From Rothia aeria (GTDB lineage Bacteria; Actinomycetota; Actinomycetes; Actinomycetales; Micrococcaceae): a DNA stretch of 64,000 nt. Shown one piece after another: positions 14,619 to 23,782 of the stretch. The notes under the pieces were generated by a model. That model worked only from the letters and a program-made list of their open reading frames with translations, did not search any database and was not told the DNA's origin. The stretch covers positions 1 to 64,000 of the forward strand of contig AP017895.1 of NCBI GenBank assembly GCA_002355935.1. The letters run 5' to 3'. Every line of letters starts with the position of its first letter. Positions within the stretch are counted from its first letter, which is position 1. A program made the position numbers and the translations under genes.

Positions 14619-14934
14619 TTACAGGCGGCGCCGGACGCTGGGGTGCACATTCGTCAAAAACACCATCGCAATGGTGATGGCGATCAGCTCAAACAGGAGC
14701 ATGCTGCTCATCATCCCGCCCTCAGCACCAGCCACAGCATCAGCACCGAAACAGGGCCGAACCGCCGGTGAGCCCCATCCAGAACCCCTTAGTGCGTTTA
14801 TCGTGGAACTTATAGGCGTTCGGGGCTGCCGCAGCCGCCTGCACAAACGCCCACACGCAGGTGGCAGCGGCGGCTACTGACAACACCAGATCCGCCCAGT
14901 ACATGAACAGCATCACCAGCTGAATCGGCGACAT
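14619..14934 (-). CDS. DUF2516 family membrane protein, two frameshifts
   Basis: Small integral membrane protein of unknown function, conserved next to housekeeping genes in Actinobacteria. Repaired product is 105 residues. Three hydrophobic segments: about 5-35 (MLFMYWADLVLSVAAAATCV), 55-72, and 76-95 (MLLFELIAITIAMVFLTNV), with the family's KFWxGLTG-like loop seen as TKGFWMGLTGG and a short VHPSVRR end. Two G/C bases are missing, at 14754-14756 and 14714-14716; three frames join cleanly once restored. The start codon overlaps the stop of the upstream PLP-enzyme gene by one base (TAATG), so they are cotranscribed. Confidence 0.78.
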
Positions 14935-16126
14935 TAAGCGATCTCCTTCAACGCATTGACCAGATCGTCGTACAGGTCATCCACATTCTCAATCCCCACC
15001 GACAGGCGCAGCAAAGACTCCGGAATGGAATCCGGCTCATTACCGTGACGGCGGCGGCGCTCCACCAGCGACTCCACCCCACCCAAGCTTGTGGCCGGGG
15101 TCCACAGTTTCAGTGCCTCAACCACGCGTTGGGCGCCAGCCGCATCCGTGTTCAGCACCACGCACAGCACCGCACCGAACCCGCCGGTCATCTGCTTCTT
15201 CGCCAGCTCATGCCCCTTATCAGTGGGCAGCCCCGGGTAACGCACCTGCACCACAGCCGGGTGCTCCCCAGCCGCTCAGCCAGCACCTGCGCATTCGCCA
15301 TGGAACGCTCAACCCGCACCGCCAAAGTACGCAGCCCACGCAGCCCCAGCCACGCCTCCATAGGCCCGGCAATCGCCCCGTTTGTGATGCGGTGGTGCAG
15401 CATCGCCTGGTACAGCGCCTCGTTTGAGGTGACGCTCACGCCCAGCAGCACATCCGAGTGACCCGCCAGGAACTTAGTAGCCGAATGCACTACCACATCC
15501 GCCCCGAACGACAGCGGCCGCTGCACCAACGGAGTGGAGAACGTATTATCAACCGCAGAAACCACACCCAGCCGTTTCGCAGCCGCACAAATTGCGGGCA
15601 CATCCCCCACCTCAAGCATGGGGTTCGTGGGGCTCTCAATCCAGATGAGCGCCTTCGGGGCGGCATAGTCAACAGTGCCGGGGGTGACACCGGTGCGGGC
15701 TGCCGCATCCTCAAGGGCAGCAATAACAGAGGCGGTGTCCTCAAGGTCATAACGCACCACCTCAGCGATACCGCGGCGCTCCAGATCCTTACACATGGTC
15801 ACCGACGCCATATAGGCGTGCTTCGGCACCAGAATAACGGAACCAACCGGCACCAAGTCGATCACCGAAGCAACCGCCGCCATACCCGAAGGAAACAGCA
15901 GGCCCGGCTGGGTGGCGCCCTCAAGGCGGGCAACGACTTCTTCCATTCCCTCCCACGTATCATTCGCGAACCGCGCATACACGCGGTCATTCACCGTATC
16001 AACCGTGTCAGTGCCACGGTAGGTGGAGGAAAGAATAATGGGCGGGTTCACCGGCGCGTCATGCTCATGCGCGGGACGCCCGCCGCTCACAACAAAAGTA
16101 TCGGCAGAGAAACGTTCAGAAGTCAT
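14934..16126 (-). CDS. Cys/Met-metabolism PLP-dependent enzyme (cystathionine gamma-synthase/lyase type), one frameshift
   Basis: Trans-sulfuration enzyme of the Cys/Met PLP family; could act as cystathionine gamma-synthase (methionine synthesis) or gamma-lyase (cysteine synthesis), which sequence reading alone does not settle. Repaired product is 397 residues. Visible landmarks: YARFANDTW, the phosphate-binding FPSGMAA, the PLP ring-contacting Asp in AVDNTFSTP, the PLP Lys in [12 protein letters not shown], and the substrate-carboxylate region [10 protein letters not shown] followed by [12 protein letters not shown]. One G is missing at 15266-15269 (plus-strand C run). It overlaps the DUF2516 gene by one base and is divergent from tmk, 192 bases away. 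Confidence 0.87.
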
Positions 16127-16318
16127 ACCCTTAAGAGTGGCACAGGTTCACGCCCGGCGCATCCCGGCCCTGCCACAAGGCCACAAGGTTTTACACGGCT
16201 GTAACCTGCGCCCGAGACCGCAAACACCCCGCACCCCGCGCGGACCGGGCAGGCACGGTACCCTAGATAGGGTGAAGGATTCTCTGAGTTACACCCCGGC
16301 ACCGCAGACCACCCGCGT

Positions 16319-17004
16319 GTGAGTGACGGCACCCCAACCGGGCTTTTTATCGTCTTTGAAGGCAGCGATGGCTCCGGCAAAACCACCCAGCTGTCCCTGC
16401 TCGCTGATGCGCTCACCGCCCGCGGGTACACCGTGATCACCACCCGTGAACCCGGCGGAACCGAGATCGGGGAGAAACTGCGGGACCTCGTGCTCAGCAA
16501 CAGCGGCGACCCGGTTGATGCCCGCACCGAGGCTCTCATCTTCGCCGCCTCCCGCGCAGCACACGCGGCGCAGAAAATCCGTCCTGCGCTCGCCGCCGGG
16601 GCGGTTGTGCTCAGCGACCGGTATATTGACTCGTCTGCCGCGTACCAGGGGCGGGGCGCAGCCTGGGGGTGGAGAGCATCGTTGACCTTAGCCGCTGGGC
16701 CACCAGTAACCTGCTGCCAGATGCCACCCTTTTCCTTGAGGTGCCGCCCGCAGCAAGCGAGCAGCGTGTGAGCGTACGCGGCACCACCGACCGTATCGAA
16801 GCCGAAAACACACAGTTCAAGGCCCGCACCCACACCGCTTTTACCGACCTGGCGCACGCCGAAACAACCGGCCCGCACACGGTCATTGACGGCTCAGGCA
16901 CCATTGAGCAGGTGCACGAGCGGGTGCTTGCCGCCATCACGCCGCTACTTGCTCAGCGGTCACTGCCGCGCGAAAACACCGCACCAACTAAGGAGGCGCT
17001 GTGA
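16319..17004 (+). CDS. tmk: Thymidylate kinase, one frameshift
   Basis: Phosphorylates dTMP to dTDP in the cytoplasm; normally essential. Repaired product is 228 residues. P-loop FEGSDGSGKTTQ at about 10-21, the DR(Y/x) motif in LSDRYIDSSAAYQG near 100, and VESIVDLSRWATSNLLPD. One G is missing in the run 16648-16651; restored, the protein reads YQGAGRSLGVESI exactly as in the family, and both fragments align end to end. The GTG start has no obvious ribosome site. The stop overlaps the holB start by four bases, a tight tmk-holB operon common in bacteria. Confidence 0.93.
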
Positions 17005-18140
17005 GCCTGTGGGACGCCCTCCTAGCGCCTGAGCCCGTGACGGCGCAGCTACGGCAAGATGCCTCTTCCCAGGCGCCCACACACGCCTGGCTTTTTACCG
17101 GCGGGGCGGGCTCGCTCAACCGGCAGGCCGCCTCCGTTTTCGCCGCAACCCTGCTCTGTGACCAGCCCGACCCGGCAGACCGGGGGTGCGGTACCTGCCG
17201 GGGGTGTGTGACCGTCATGAACGGTTCCCACGCCGACTTCACACATTTCCGTACCGAGGCGGTGAGCATCAGCATTGATGAGGCACGTGAACTGGTTCTC
17301 AAAGCCCAAGACCGCCCCTCGGTGAGCCGCTGGCGTGTGATTCTGCTGGAAGACACCGAACGCATGCCTGAGCGCACCTCCAACGTGCTGCTGAAAGCGA
17401 TTGAGGAGCCGCCGCCGCACACGATCTGGCTGCTGACCGCCCCCTCCCCCGCCGATGTGCTGGTCACCATCCGTTCACGCTGCCGCCCCGTGCAGCTGCC
17501 GGTGCCGCAGACACAGAGGATCGCCGCGTACCTTGAAAGCACAGGGGTTGAGGCGGGGCTGGCCCACCGCGCCGCCGCCCTCAGCCTCGGTGACGCCGAG
17601 GTAGCGCACCGGCTGGCAACGGTACCGCAGGCGCTGACCCGCCGGGAGGATCTTGCGCGCCTGCCGTTGCGTATCCGCACCCTGTCGTCGGCAATGGAGG
17701 CGGCTGAGCGGCTGATTTCGCTGGCTGAGCAGGATGCCGCCGACGCGACGCAGCAGCGTGATGCCGCCGAACGCGCCGAGCTGCTGGCGATGCTGGGCAT
17801 CGCTGAGGGTGAGCGGGTGGCCCCGACCCTGCGGGCCCAGGTGCGTCGTCTGGAGGAGCAGCAGAAGCGGCGGGCGCGGCGCATCCAGACCGATACGCTC
17901 ATCCGCGCGGTGGCCGATATTCAGACGGTTCTGCGGGATGCGCTAACCCTGCAGCTGGGGGCGCAGGCCCCTCTGCTGAACGAGTATCTGCGGGAGCCGC
18001 TGCAGGAGTACGCGGCGCGCACCAGCCCCGCGCAGACCCTCTCAGATGTTCAGGCGGTTGAGACAACCCTGCGGCGGCTACGCACTAACGCGAACGCCCG
18101 CCTGGCTTTGGAGGCCCTCATGAGCAGGTTCGTGCGGTAA
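17001..18140 (+). CDS. holB: DNA polymerase III delta' subunit
   Basis: Clamp-loader subunit (stator) of the replicative polymerase. Uninterrupted, 379 residues. The AAA+ core shows a degenerate P-loop (FTGGAGSLNRQAAS, lacking the GK(T/S) of active ATPases, as expected for delta'), the zinc-binding Cys cluster CDQPDPADRGCGTCRGC, a Walker B-like VILLEDTERM, the SRC motif in TIRSRCRPV, and a helical C-terminal part for oligomer contacts. The start GTG overlaps the tmk stop. The C-terminal 120 residues are highly charged and coiled-coil-like (RRLEEQQKRRARR). Confidence 0.92.
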   Translation: MSLWDALLAPEPVTAQLRQDASSQAPTHAWLFTGGAGSLNRQAASVFAATLLCDQPDPADRGCGTCRGCVTVMNGSHADFTHFRTEAVSISIDEARELVLKAQDRPSVSRWRVILLEDTERMPERTSNVLLKAIEEPPPHTIWLLTAPSPADVLVTIRSRCRPVQLPVPQTQRIAAYLESTGVEAGLAHRAAALSLGDAEVAHRLATVPQALTRREDLARLPLRIRTLSSAMEAAERLISLAEQDAADATQQRDAAERAELLAMLGIAEGERVAPTLRAQVRRLEEQQKRRARRIQTDTLIRAVADIQTVLRDALTLQLGAQAPLLNEYLREPLQEYAARTSPAQTLSDVQAVETTLRRLRTNANARLALEALMSRFVR

Positions 18141-20614
18141 CTACTGCGCCTGTCCCCAGCGGCCGCGCGTGCGCACCCCGTCAAGCAGCACATTCAGGTG
18201 GGGCGCTAGGCGTGGCAGGTTCCACACCGGGCGTGCGGAGATGTCCTGCACAATATAGTCGTCAAGGTTAATTCCGGCCTGCCGCGCATTGTGCTCAAAC
18301 CGTTCTATATCCTCATAGGCGTGCGGCGAGTGTTCAAGTTTCTCCGCTGTTTTCAGGTAGTCCACGAGCACCGGGATTGAGCGGGCGCGTTTCGTGGCGG
18401 AGTACCCAGGTGCCTTGATTTTGACCATATAGCCTGTAGAGTCGCGGATAACCCAGCCTTCAGCGTCGCTTGTGCGCGCGTTCTGGAGCAGGCGGGTGAA
18501 ATTGGCGTCGTCTTTGAGGGGAATTTCTTCGACCGTAGAGATGCGCACGGAGCCGTAGTCTTCGGTGGGGCGCGGCTGTACGAAGGCCTGCGGGGAGAGC
18601 CACAGATTTTCAAAGCGGGCCAGTTTCACGCTGAACTGCGCGGTGTTCGCCACCAGATCGAGCAGGTAGAGCGTGACCTGCTCGTAGGGCACAATGTGCG
18701 GGTCGCGGAACGGGTCGACCACCTCAACGGTCAGGGAGGAATCCATGCGGGTGAGCGCCTCGGTGAGCCGGGTGAGTTCTTCCTCGGTGAGGGCCGCGCG
18801 CAGGATGCTCTCGGCGTGGCGGCTGTAGGCGGTTGCCCCGCCTTTACTGTAGACGGTCAGCACACCGTCGAAGACCGTAATAATCGCCAGGTACCCGTTT
18901 TCTTTGGCGCGCGCCACAGCCGGGTAGGCGAGGCGTTCACGAACGTGTGCCTCACTCTCGTGCCCGGGCTCATCCATATTGAAGAATTTTTCGTACCCGC
19001 GCCCCACAATTTTGCCGGTTTCGGCGTGAATAAACAGCCCGCGCGCTTTGGCGGTGGTCTTATCCCAGGCGCCTTTGTAGAAGGCTTTGCGTGTGAAGTT
19101 GCACGCGAGCACACCCGCTGGTTCGGTGGCGCGCACGTTCACATTGGGGTTGGCGCGCATCTCCTCTAGCAGGCGATGCCCGTCATTGAGTGGTTCTGTG
19201 GCACCGTTTGCGGTGCTTTTTGAGGCGCCCGCCGCTCTACTCCCCGAGGCGTAAGGATCGGGGATGAGGGAGCTCGATGGAATTTCCACGATTTCACGCT
19301 TCCATACGGCTTTCTCAGGTGCACCGGATACGCTGTCCTCACGGCTGAACACCACGGCACTCAGCTCGCCGCCGGTATATTCGACGCTGCTTTCTAACGG
19401 AATGAGATTACTGTATCCTTCCGAACCGAGCGCCGCCGGGCGGTGACCGTAAATTTGGGTGATACCGGCGGCCCGACTCAGGTCATTGAGCGTGTCTTCG
19501 TAGCCCGCGTACTGGGTTTTACCCGCCCGCGCCTGCGGGTACGGATTAGAACCCAAATAGAACGTTTCATCTGCATACAGCCCCGTGAGGTACCCCTCCC
19601 CACGCCCTCCAGCGTGCGATGGGAGTCCGCGAAGAGCTGCGGCGCAACCCCGGCGTGGGTCACGAAATAACGCTCCTGCCCGAGAGTAAAGGGCATCATA
19701 TTCACAGCGGTGTTGAGCATGGCGATTACCCGGCTGTTGTACACGCCGTGGGCGGCGAGAGCGTCCAGGGTTTCGCGGGCATCACGGTAGCGGCGCACGC
19801 CCCGGATAGTGTGCATAATGGAGCGTTCGTGGTTGCCCATCACGAGGTGCACATTGGGCAGGGTGCCAAGGGCGGGTTCGAGGATGTCAAAGACTTTTTC
19901 GGGGTTTTGCCCGCGGTCAAAAAGGTCACCGGCGAATATCCAGCAGATGTTTTCATCGCTCAGCCCGGTTTCGGGTGAGAGAGTGTCGATGAGTTTTTCG
20001 AGTTCACTACCCATGCCCTGAATATCGCCGACCACGACTACTTTATGGTAGTTATCGAGCGCACGCACCGGGGTGAAGAGTTCGGCGAAAACCTGGTCGG
20101 GGGCGATGTACCCGGCGACCACATCCCGGTAGTTTTTGAGGGTGCTGCGCCAGTTCTCGCGCAGCTCGCGGTGGTTGTTGTAGGCAGTCTCGATAACCTC
20201 TTCAGGTACGCGCTTGGTGTATTCGCGGGCTCTGTTGCGCGCATACAGTTCGTCGAGGGTGAGTTCGCCCTGAAAATCGACGAGGTATGCGGTGTAGCAG
20301 TATTTACGCGCAAATTCGAGGAAGGTTTTCATGTTGCGCAGCAGCACGTTCATATTGTCGATAAATACGGTGTTGCCGTGCCGCATATTCTCTTCCACGC
20401 AGTCGTTTACCCGGCGGATAGCCTTCGATTCGGCACTGGTATTTTGCGATAGGGCTAGTGCGGGCTGGTTATCGAGCGTGTAGGTGATGTATCCGCATTT
20501 GCGGCGCTCGGCATCCCAGGAATGCGTCAGGTCTGCGAGCTCAGGATGCGCGGCGATCCAGGTGCTCTTACCGGCACCCGCCGCCCCAGCTAAGAGGAAG
20601 ATTTTACGTGCCAT
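18141..20614 (-). CDS. RNA-repair enzyme: polynucleotide kinase, metallophosphatase and T4 Rnl1-like RNA ligase in one chain, one frameshift
   Basis: Probably heals and seals broken RNA, such as tRNAs cut in the anticodon loop. Repaired product is 824 residues. Residues 1-170 are a P-loop kinase (AGAAGAGKSTW; FIDNMNV; RNRAREYTKR). Residues 190-360 are a calcineurin-like phosphatase (VVVGDIQGM, FAGDLFDRGQ, VMGNHERS, THAGV); the first motif has Gln where GDxHG normally has a metal-binding His. Residues 390-824 resemble T4 RNA ligase 1: RGYEKFFNMDE, nucleophile Lys in ARAKENGYL near 571, then EGWVIRD and VKIKAPGY. One G is missing at 19598-19601, between phosphatase and ligase; two separate polypeptides would be the alternative. 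Domain order matches bacterial Pnkp, but the ligase is Rnl1-like and no Hen1 gene is adjacent. Confidence 0.85.
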
Positions 20615-20874
20615 TACTATTATCTTTTCGTCATCTTTGTGTAGTGGTTGGTCTATAGTGTTTTAGACCTTACCGGGTTACCCGCGCTGGTTCAACATAT
20701 AAGGTCGCTGGGGTGAGCTATTTAAGGTATCGCAACACGTGCTTGAAGATACTGCTCTTCACCTTTCAGCCACTCACAGTTTTAATCCGCGGCACATGGA
20801 TTTCAGCGTATAGGCAAGCGTAGGCACACTAATATTATTGAAAACCTGCGCTTAATATAATTTTGAGCGGAGCA

Positions 20875-21279
20875 TTAGAAATATTTCCTTCGGGGATCTT
20901 CAAAAGAACCAATAAATGTTAAATCATTGTATAAATTGCCCGGAGTATCCTCATGAAAAACTGCGTTTCCATAATAATATAACGAATTTCCTTCGGTTAC
21001 CCCTTTAGCTTTGGCCGCCGCAATAACCTTTTCAGTAGCCGCCCGAGAATGAGTCGCCACTTCTTCAGCCAGAACTTCGATGGGAACAATTTCATGATTC
21101 GCTGTTCGATACGCACCAAAGAAATCAGAGTCAATAAAAGAGGTTCCAAAATCTCTGCACGCCGGACAACCTGATCCTAGATATTCCATGCCTTCCGTGT
21201 ATTCATTAAAATCTTCATATGACTTCATGGATATTCCCATCCACACCGAAATCATTCCCCGAACCGTGTTATCAATCAT
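20875..21279 (-). CDS. Imm22-like immunity protein
   Basis: Probable immunity protein of a polymorphic toxin system, 134 residues. It resembles the Imm22 (DUF4284) family: ISVWMG near the start, a conserved acidic FIDSDFFGAY segment, an amphipathic helix rich in Glu and Ala, then NSLYYYGNAVF and a LTFIGSF strand. No signal peptide or membrane segment. ATG 21279 has AGGAATG 8 bases upstream; a later ATG (ISVWMG) is a possible alternative start. Base composition is visibly A+T-rich compared with holB or manA, suggesting transfer. It is the last of five small minus-strand genes of this kind. Family assignment is by motif memory, not a search. Confidence 0.68.
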   Translation of the reverse strand: MIDNTVRGMISVWMGISMKSYEDFNEYTEGMEYLGSGCPACRDFGTSFIDSDFFGAYRTANHEIVPIEVLAEEVATHSRAATEKVIAAAKAKGVTEGNSLYYYGNAVFHEDTPGNLYNDLTFIGSFEDPRRKYF

Positions 21280-21376
21280 ACTATCATTCCTAAATATTTA
21301 CCACGTATTAATCAATAAATATTTCTATTTTGAATAATTTATAAATATTTTTCAGTTACGTTACACACCCACAATC

Positions 21377-21856
21377 TTACAGTCTTTCAAAAATTAAATT
21401 ATATACGCAAGATTGTGTTTCTTCAGTGAAATTTTCACCCTCAATTTTTACCGGTAGTTTGCTATTTAAAACAAAGCCATCAAGAAGGATTATATTATGT
21501 TGTTGAAATAAAGTTATTAATGGCAAATCCTCGCTACTAATACCAGGGGATTGATGCGACAAATAGTGCCCGGATTTATATCGTTGTGCCACAGCGTACC
21601 TGCCTACCAGGGAAAGACTCACCCCATACCTATTCTTTTCGTCTCGCCGACTGGCTATTGACCAGTCCAAACATGAGGAATAATTTAAGTCCGATAGATC
21701 AGAAACTATGTATTGCGTTTCTACAGCATTTAGAAACTCATCGTACATACCCTCATTAATTCTCTTACCAACAAAACTAAAATTTGGGCTCTCGGGGTTC
21801 TCATATGAGTTTAGAACGTCATGACATATTTTTATTAAAACTTTCTCCCTATTACT
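21377..21856 (-). CDS. Hypothetical protein in the immunity-gene island
   Basis: A soluble protein of about 160 residues that I do not recognise. No signal peptide, membrane segment or catalytic motif is visible; it has a Trp-containing middle (YSSCLDWSIASRRDEKNRYG) and a hydrophobic LITLFQQHNIILLDGFVL strand region. Codon use is A+T-rich like its neighbours. Size, composition and position between an Imm22-like and a HEAT-like protein make an immunity role plausible, but that is inference from context. AGAGG lies about 10 bases before the start; the exact start (21856-21859) is set by the first ATG. Confidence 0.6.
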   Translation of the reverse strand, partial: SNREKVLIKICHDVLNSYENPESPNFSFVGKRINEGMYDEFLNAVETQYIVSDLSDLNYSSCLDWSIASRRDEKNRYGVSLSLVGRYAVAQRYKSGHYLSHQSPGISSEDLPLITLFQQHNIILLDGFVLNSKLPVKIEGENFTEETQSCVYNLIFERL

Positions 21857-21930
21857 CATAGAAAACCTAACCTCTGAGACTTTATTTCCCTAATGTTTCC
21901 GGCGAATTTCTGGTAGGTCATGGCTGCATA

Positions 21931-22452
21931 CTATTTACCTATACATTGGTTAAGTTCTGCTTTCAGCTTGGGTGACACCTTTTTCGAGACAGAACGTAAG
22001 GTTTCTTTATAGTTTCTACTATCCACATTACGGATGGTCCACATAAGTTTTCTATGGAAAGAGTAAAAACTGTTGAGCGCTAACCAGTCATATTTTAGAT
22101 CAAAACATTTTATTAAGACCGGGACTGCTGACGCATCTCCATAGTAGTCAATAATATCTACAATGTCTTCTTGCCTGCTATGCCACCCTTCGCATAATAA
22201 TTGCTTATACACATTAAGCAAAAATTTGTCTTTTTTCAACAGCCCCGAAAGCGCTATACAAAATTCGATTCTGCCACCATCTTTATTTTTAACCCCATCT
22301 TCAATATATTCATGAAGAAAATCCAAAATGTCAATGCCTCTATCAGAAATAGATTCGTTAATAAAATAACTAATTTCTTGATAGCTAGATTCCCCTCCGA
22401 TAAATGAATCCATCAGAGTATCGAGGCCTTCAAAAACGTCTTGACTATTCAT
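21931..22452 (-). CDS. Helical-repeat (Imm30/HEAT-like) putative immunity protein
   Basis: A 173-residue, almost fully alpha-helical protein. The central segment with EDIVDIIDYYGDASAVPVL followed by a Trp-rich helix (YDWLALNSFYSFHRKLMWTI) looks like one or two HEAT-type repeats, as in several immunity families (Imm30-like). No signal peptide or enzyme motif. The ATG at 22452 is preferred over the GTG at 22455 because AGAGGG lies 6 bases upstream. A+T-rich, in the same orientation as the other four island genes. Confidence 0.62.
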   Translation of the reverse strand: MNSQDVFEGLDTLMDSFIGGESSYQEISYFINESISDRGIDILDFLHEYIEDGVKNKDGGRIEFCIALSGLLKKDKFLLNVYKQLLCEGWHSRQEDIVDIIDYYGDASAVPVLIKCFDLKYDWLALNSFYSFHRKLMWTIRNVDSRNYKETLRSVSKKVSPKLKAELNQCIGK

Positions 22453-22591
22453 CACATACCCTCTTCGTATTGTATAAGTTATAGTTATCTAAGAATATTT
22501 ACATTTTACCTGATGTGAAGTTTTGATGCACACAAGCGCAGAGCCTCTTTCCACCTCTCTTCCCCTAGCCAAGTTCTGGGGTCCAGGCTGG

Positions 22592-23101
22592 CTACTGCCT
22601 GGTCTTGTATTCTTTCATACGCTCAGACATTGTGTGAAAATTAAGTACTCCTTCAGGGTAGTCTTCAAAAAACATACTTAGCCACATCTCAAACGCGCTG
22701 GGTTTTGCAAAAAACCCATATATACGACCACTTTTAACTAGCGTATCGTACGTATCAAAACTAACACTTTTCGCATTCCCTTTACTCATAACCTGAGAAT
22801 TCTGATAAGAATAGGATACGTTCCACGCTAGATATATAGCCAAATCTGGGAATGTAATGCCTTCCGATTCTAAGTCGATATTTCCGATATATTTCCATGT
22901 ATTATTATCAATATTCATTTCATCACAGGCGCTATACATTTTAAACCCTTTGTGAAGCAAAATATTGACGTCGCTTATTTTATTCTTAGAAATATAATTA
23001 AAAATCCCGAAATTCTTTTCAGAGATAAGACAGGCATACACATACTTCCCTTCTGGCAGAAGAATCTCATATACGTTTCCGTATTTCTTGTTACTTAGCA
23101 T
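22592..23101 (-). CDS. Imm26-like immunity protein
   Basis: A 169-residue soluble protein resembling the Imm26 family: the N-terminal YGNVYEILLPEGKYVYACLI matches the GDVFxIPLxDGxYxYGRV theme of that family, followed by a FGIFNYISK strand. The C-terminal part has conserved aromatic residues (AFEMWLSMFFEDYPEGVL). ATG 23101 is chosen because GGATGG lies about 10 bases upstream; a TTG at 23110 is also possible. Imm26 proteins neutralise toxins of contact-dependent or secreted polymorphic systems; no cognate toxin is present in this window. Confidence 0.66.
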   Translation of the reverse strand: MLSNKKYGNVYEILLPEGKYVYACLISEKNFGIFNYISKNKISDVNILLHKGFKMYSACDEMNIDNNTWKYIGNIDLESEGITFPDLAIYLAWNVSYSYQNSQVMSKGNAKSVSFDTYDTLVKSGRIYGFFAKPSAFEMWLSMFFEDYPEGVLNFHTMSERMKEYKTRQ

Positions 23102-23287
23102 CTTTAACAACCATCCTGCATATGTAAAATCCCAAAATATACTACCCGAATCTTCGTGCCTTTTATGCCACGTATCCAGAGATTAAAACTTGCTGAGAAC
23201 CGCACACCATAGTCTAATATGTCTCATACACTTCCCAAGAGAAACTTTTATCGTCGCATGGAATCCTGCCGAGCCTAAAATATTCCC

Positions 23288-23644
23288 TCATACAGCTAAA
23301 CGCCAGGTATTCGGGATAACATATTTAACCTCATATGGCCCATACTGCCCTCCGGCTTTCATATTCTCTGTATCTATAGAGCTCACTTCTTCGCCTTCTG
23401 GGCACAATAAGTTAAACCCTCTCAGCTGTCCTTCGCTATGTGCTTCCTGCCCGAAAACTAGATAGGTGCCACGACCGCCAGAGATAGTTAAATAATCATC
23501 ATCAATTTTTCCATGAAGAATTAATTCTGTATGTACCTTTGAGTCTAGTCGCCGCAGCGTTTTGGTGAGTTCTTCCTGAGATTTTATGTCAAAGGTTTCC
23601 TCTTGCCTGCGCGTCCCCTGCCATTGATCGATGGTAGCTTTCAT
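23288..23644 (-). CDS. Imm1-like immunity protein
   Basis: A 118-residue protein resembling the Imm1 family: a LRRLDSKVHTELILHG strand-turn, then DDDYLTISGGRGTYLVFGQ (the I(G/S)GG-G-Y signature) and near the end GGQYGPYEVKYVIP (the GGQxxxxP signature). I place the start at ATG 23644 because AGGCGGTG precedes it and family members begin near MKAT; an ATG at 23689 would add 15 residues. First gene of the five-gene immunity island on the minus strand. Assignment is from recalled motifs. Confidence 0.68.
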   Translation of the reverse strand: MKATIDQWQGTRRQEETFDIKSQEELTKTLRRLDSKVHTELILHGKIDDDYLTISGGRGTYLVFGQEAHSEGQLRGFNLLCPEGEEVSSIDTENMKAGGQYGPYEVKYVIPNTWRLAV

Positions 23645-23782
23645 CTTCACCGCCTGATATGTGCTATCTGAGGTAGGAGGGGCATTCATTTGGGCTAGGG
23701 AAACTATTCAGAAACCTTTAGCATAAGCCCAGCACCTCTGCAGAAGGAGAACGGATAAAGAAACCCTCTTCCGTTTGCTCCC

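Noticed and set aside
16988-17902. 304-codon minus-strand frame opposite holB
   Set aside because: Antisense shadow rich in Arg, Ser and Cys; holB is intact on the other strand.
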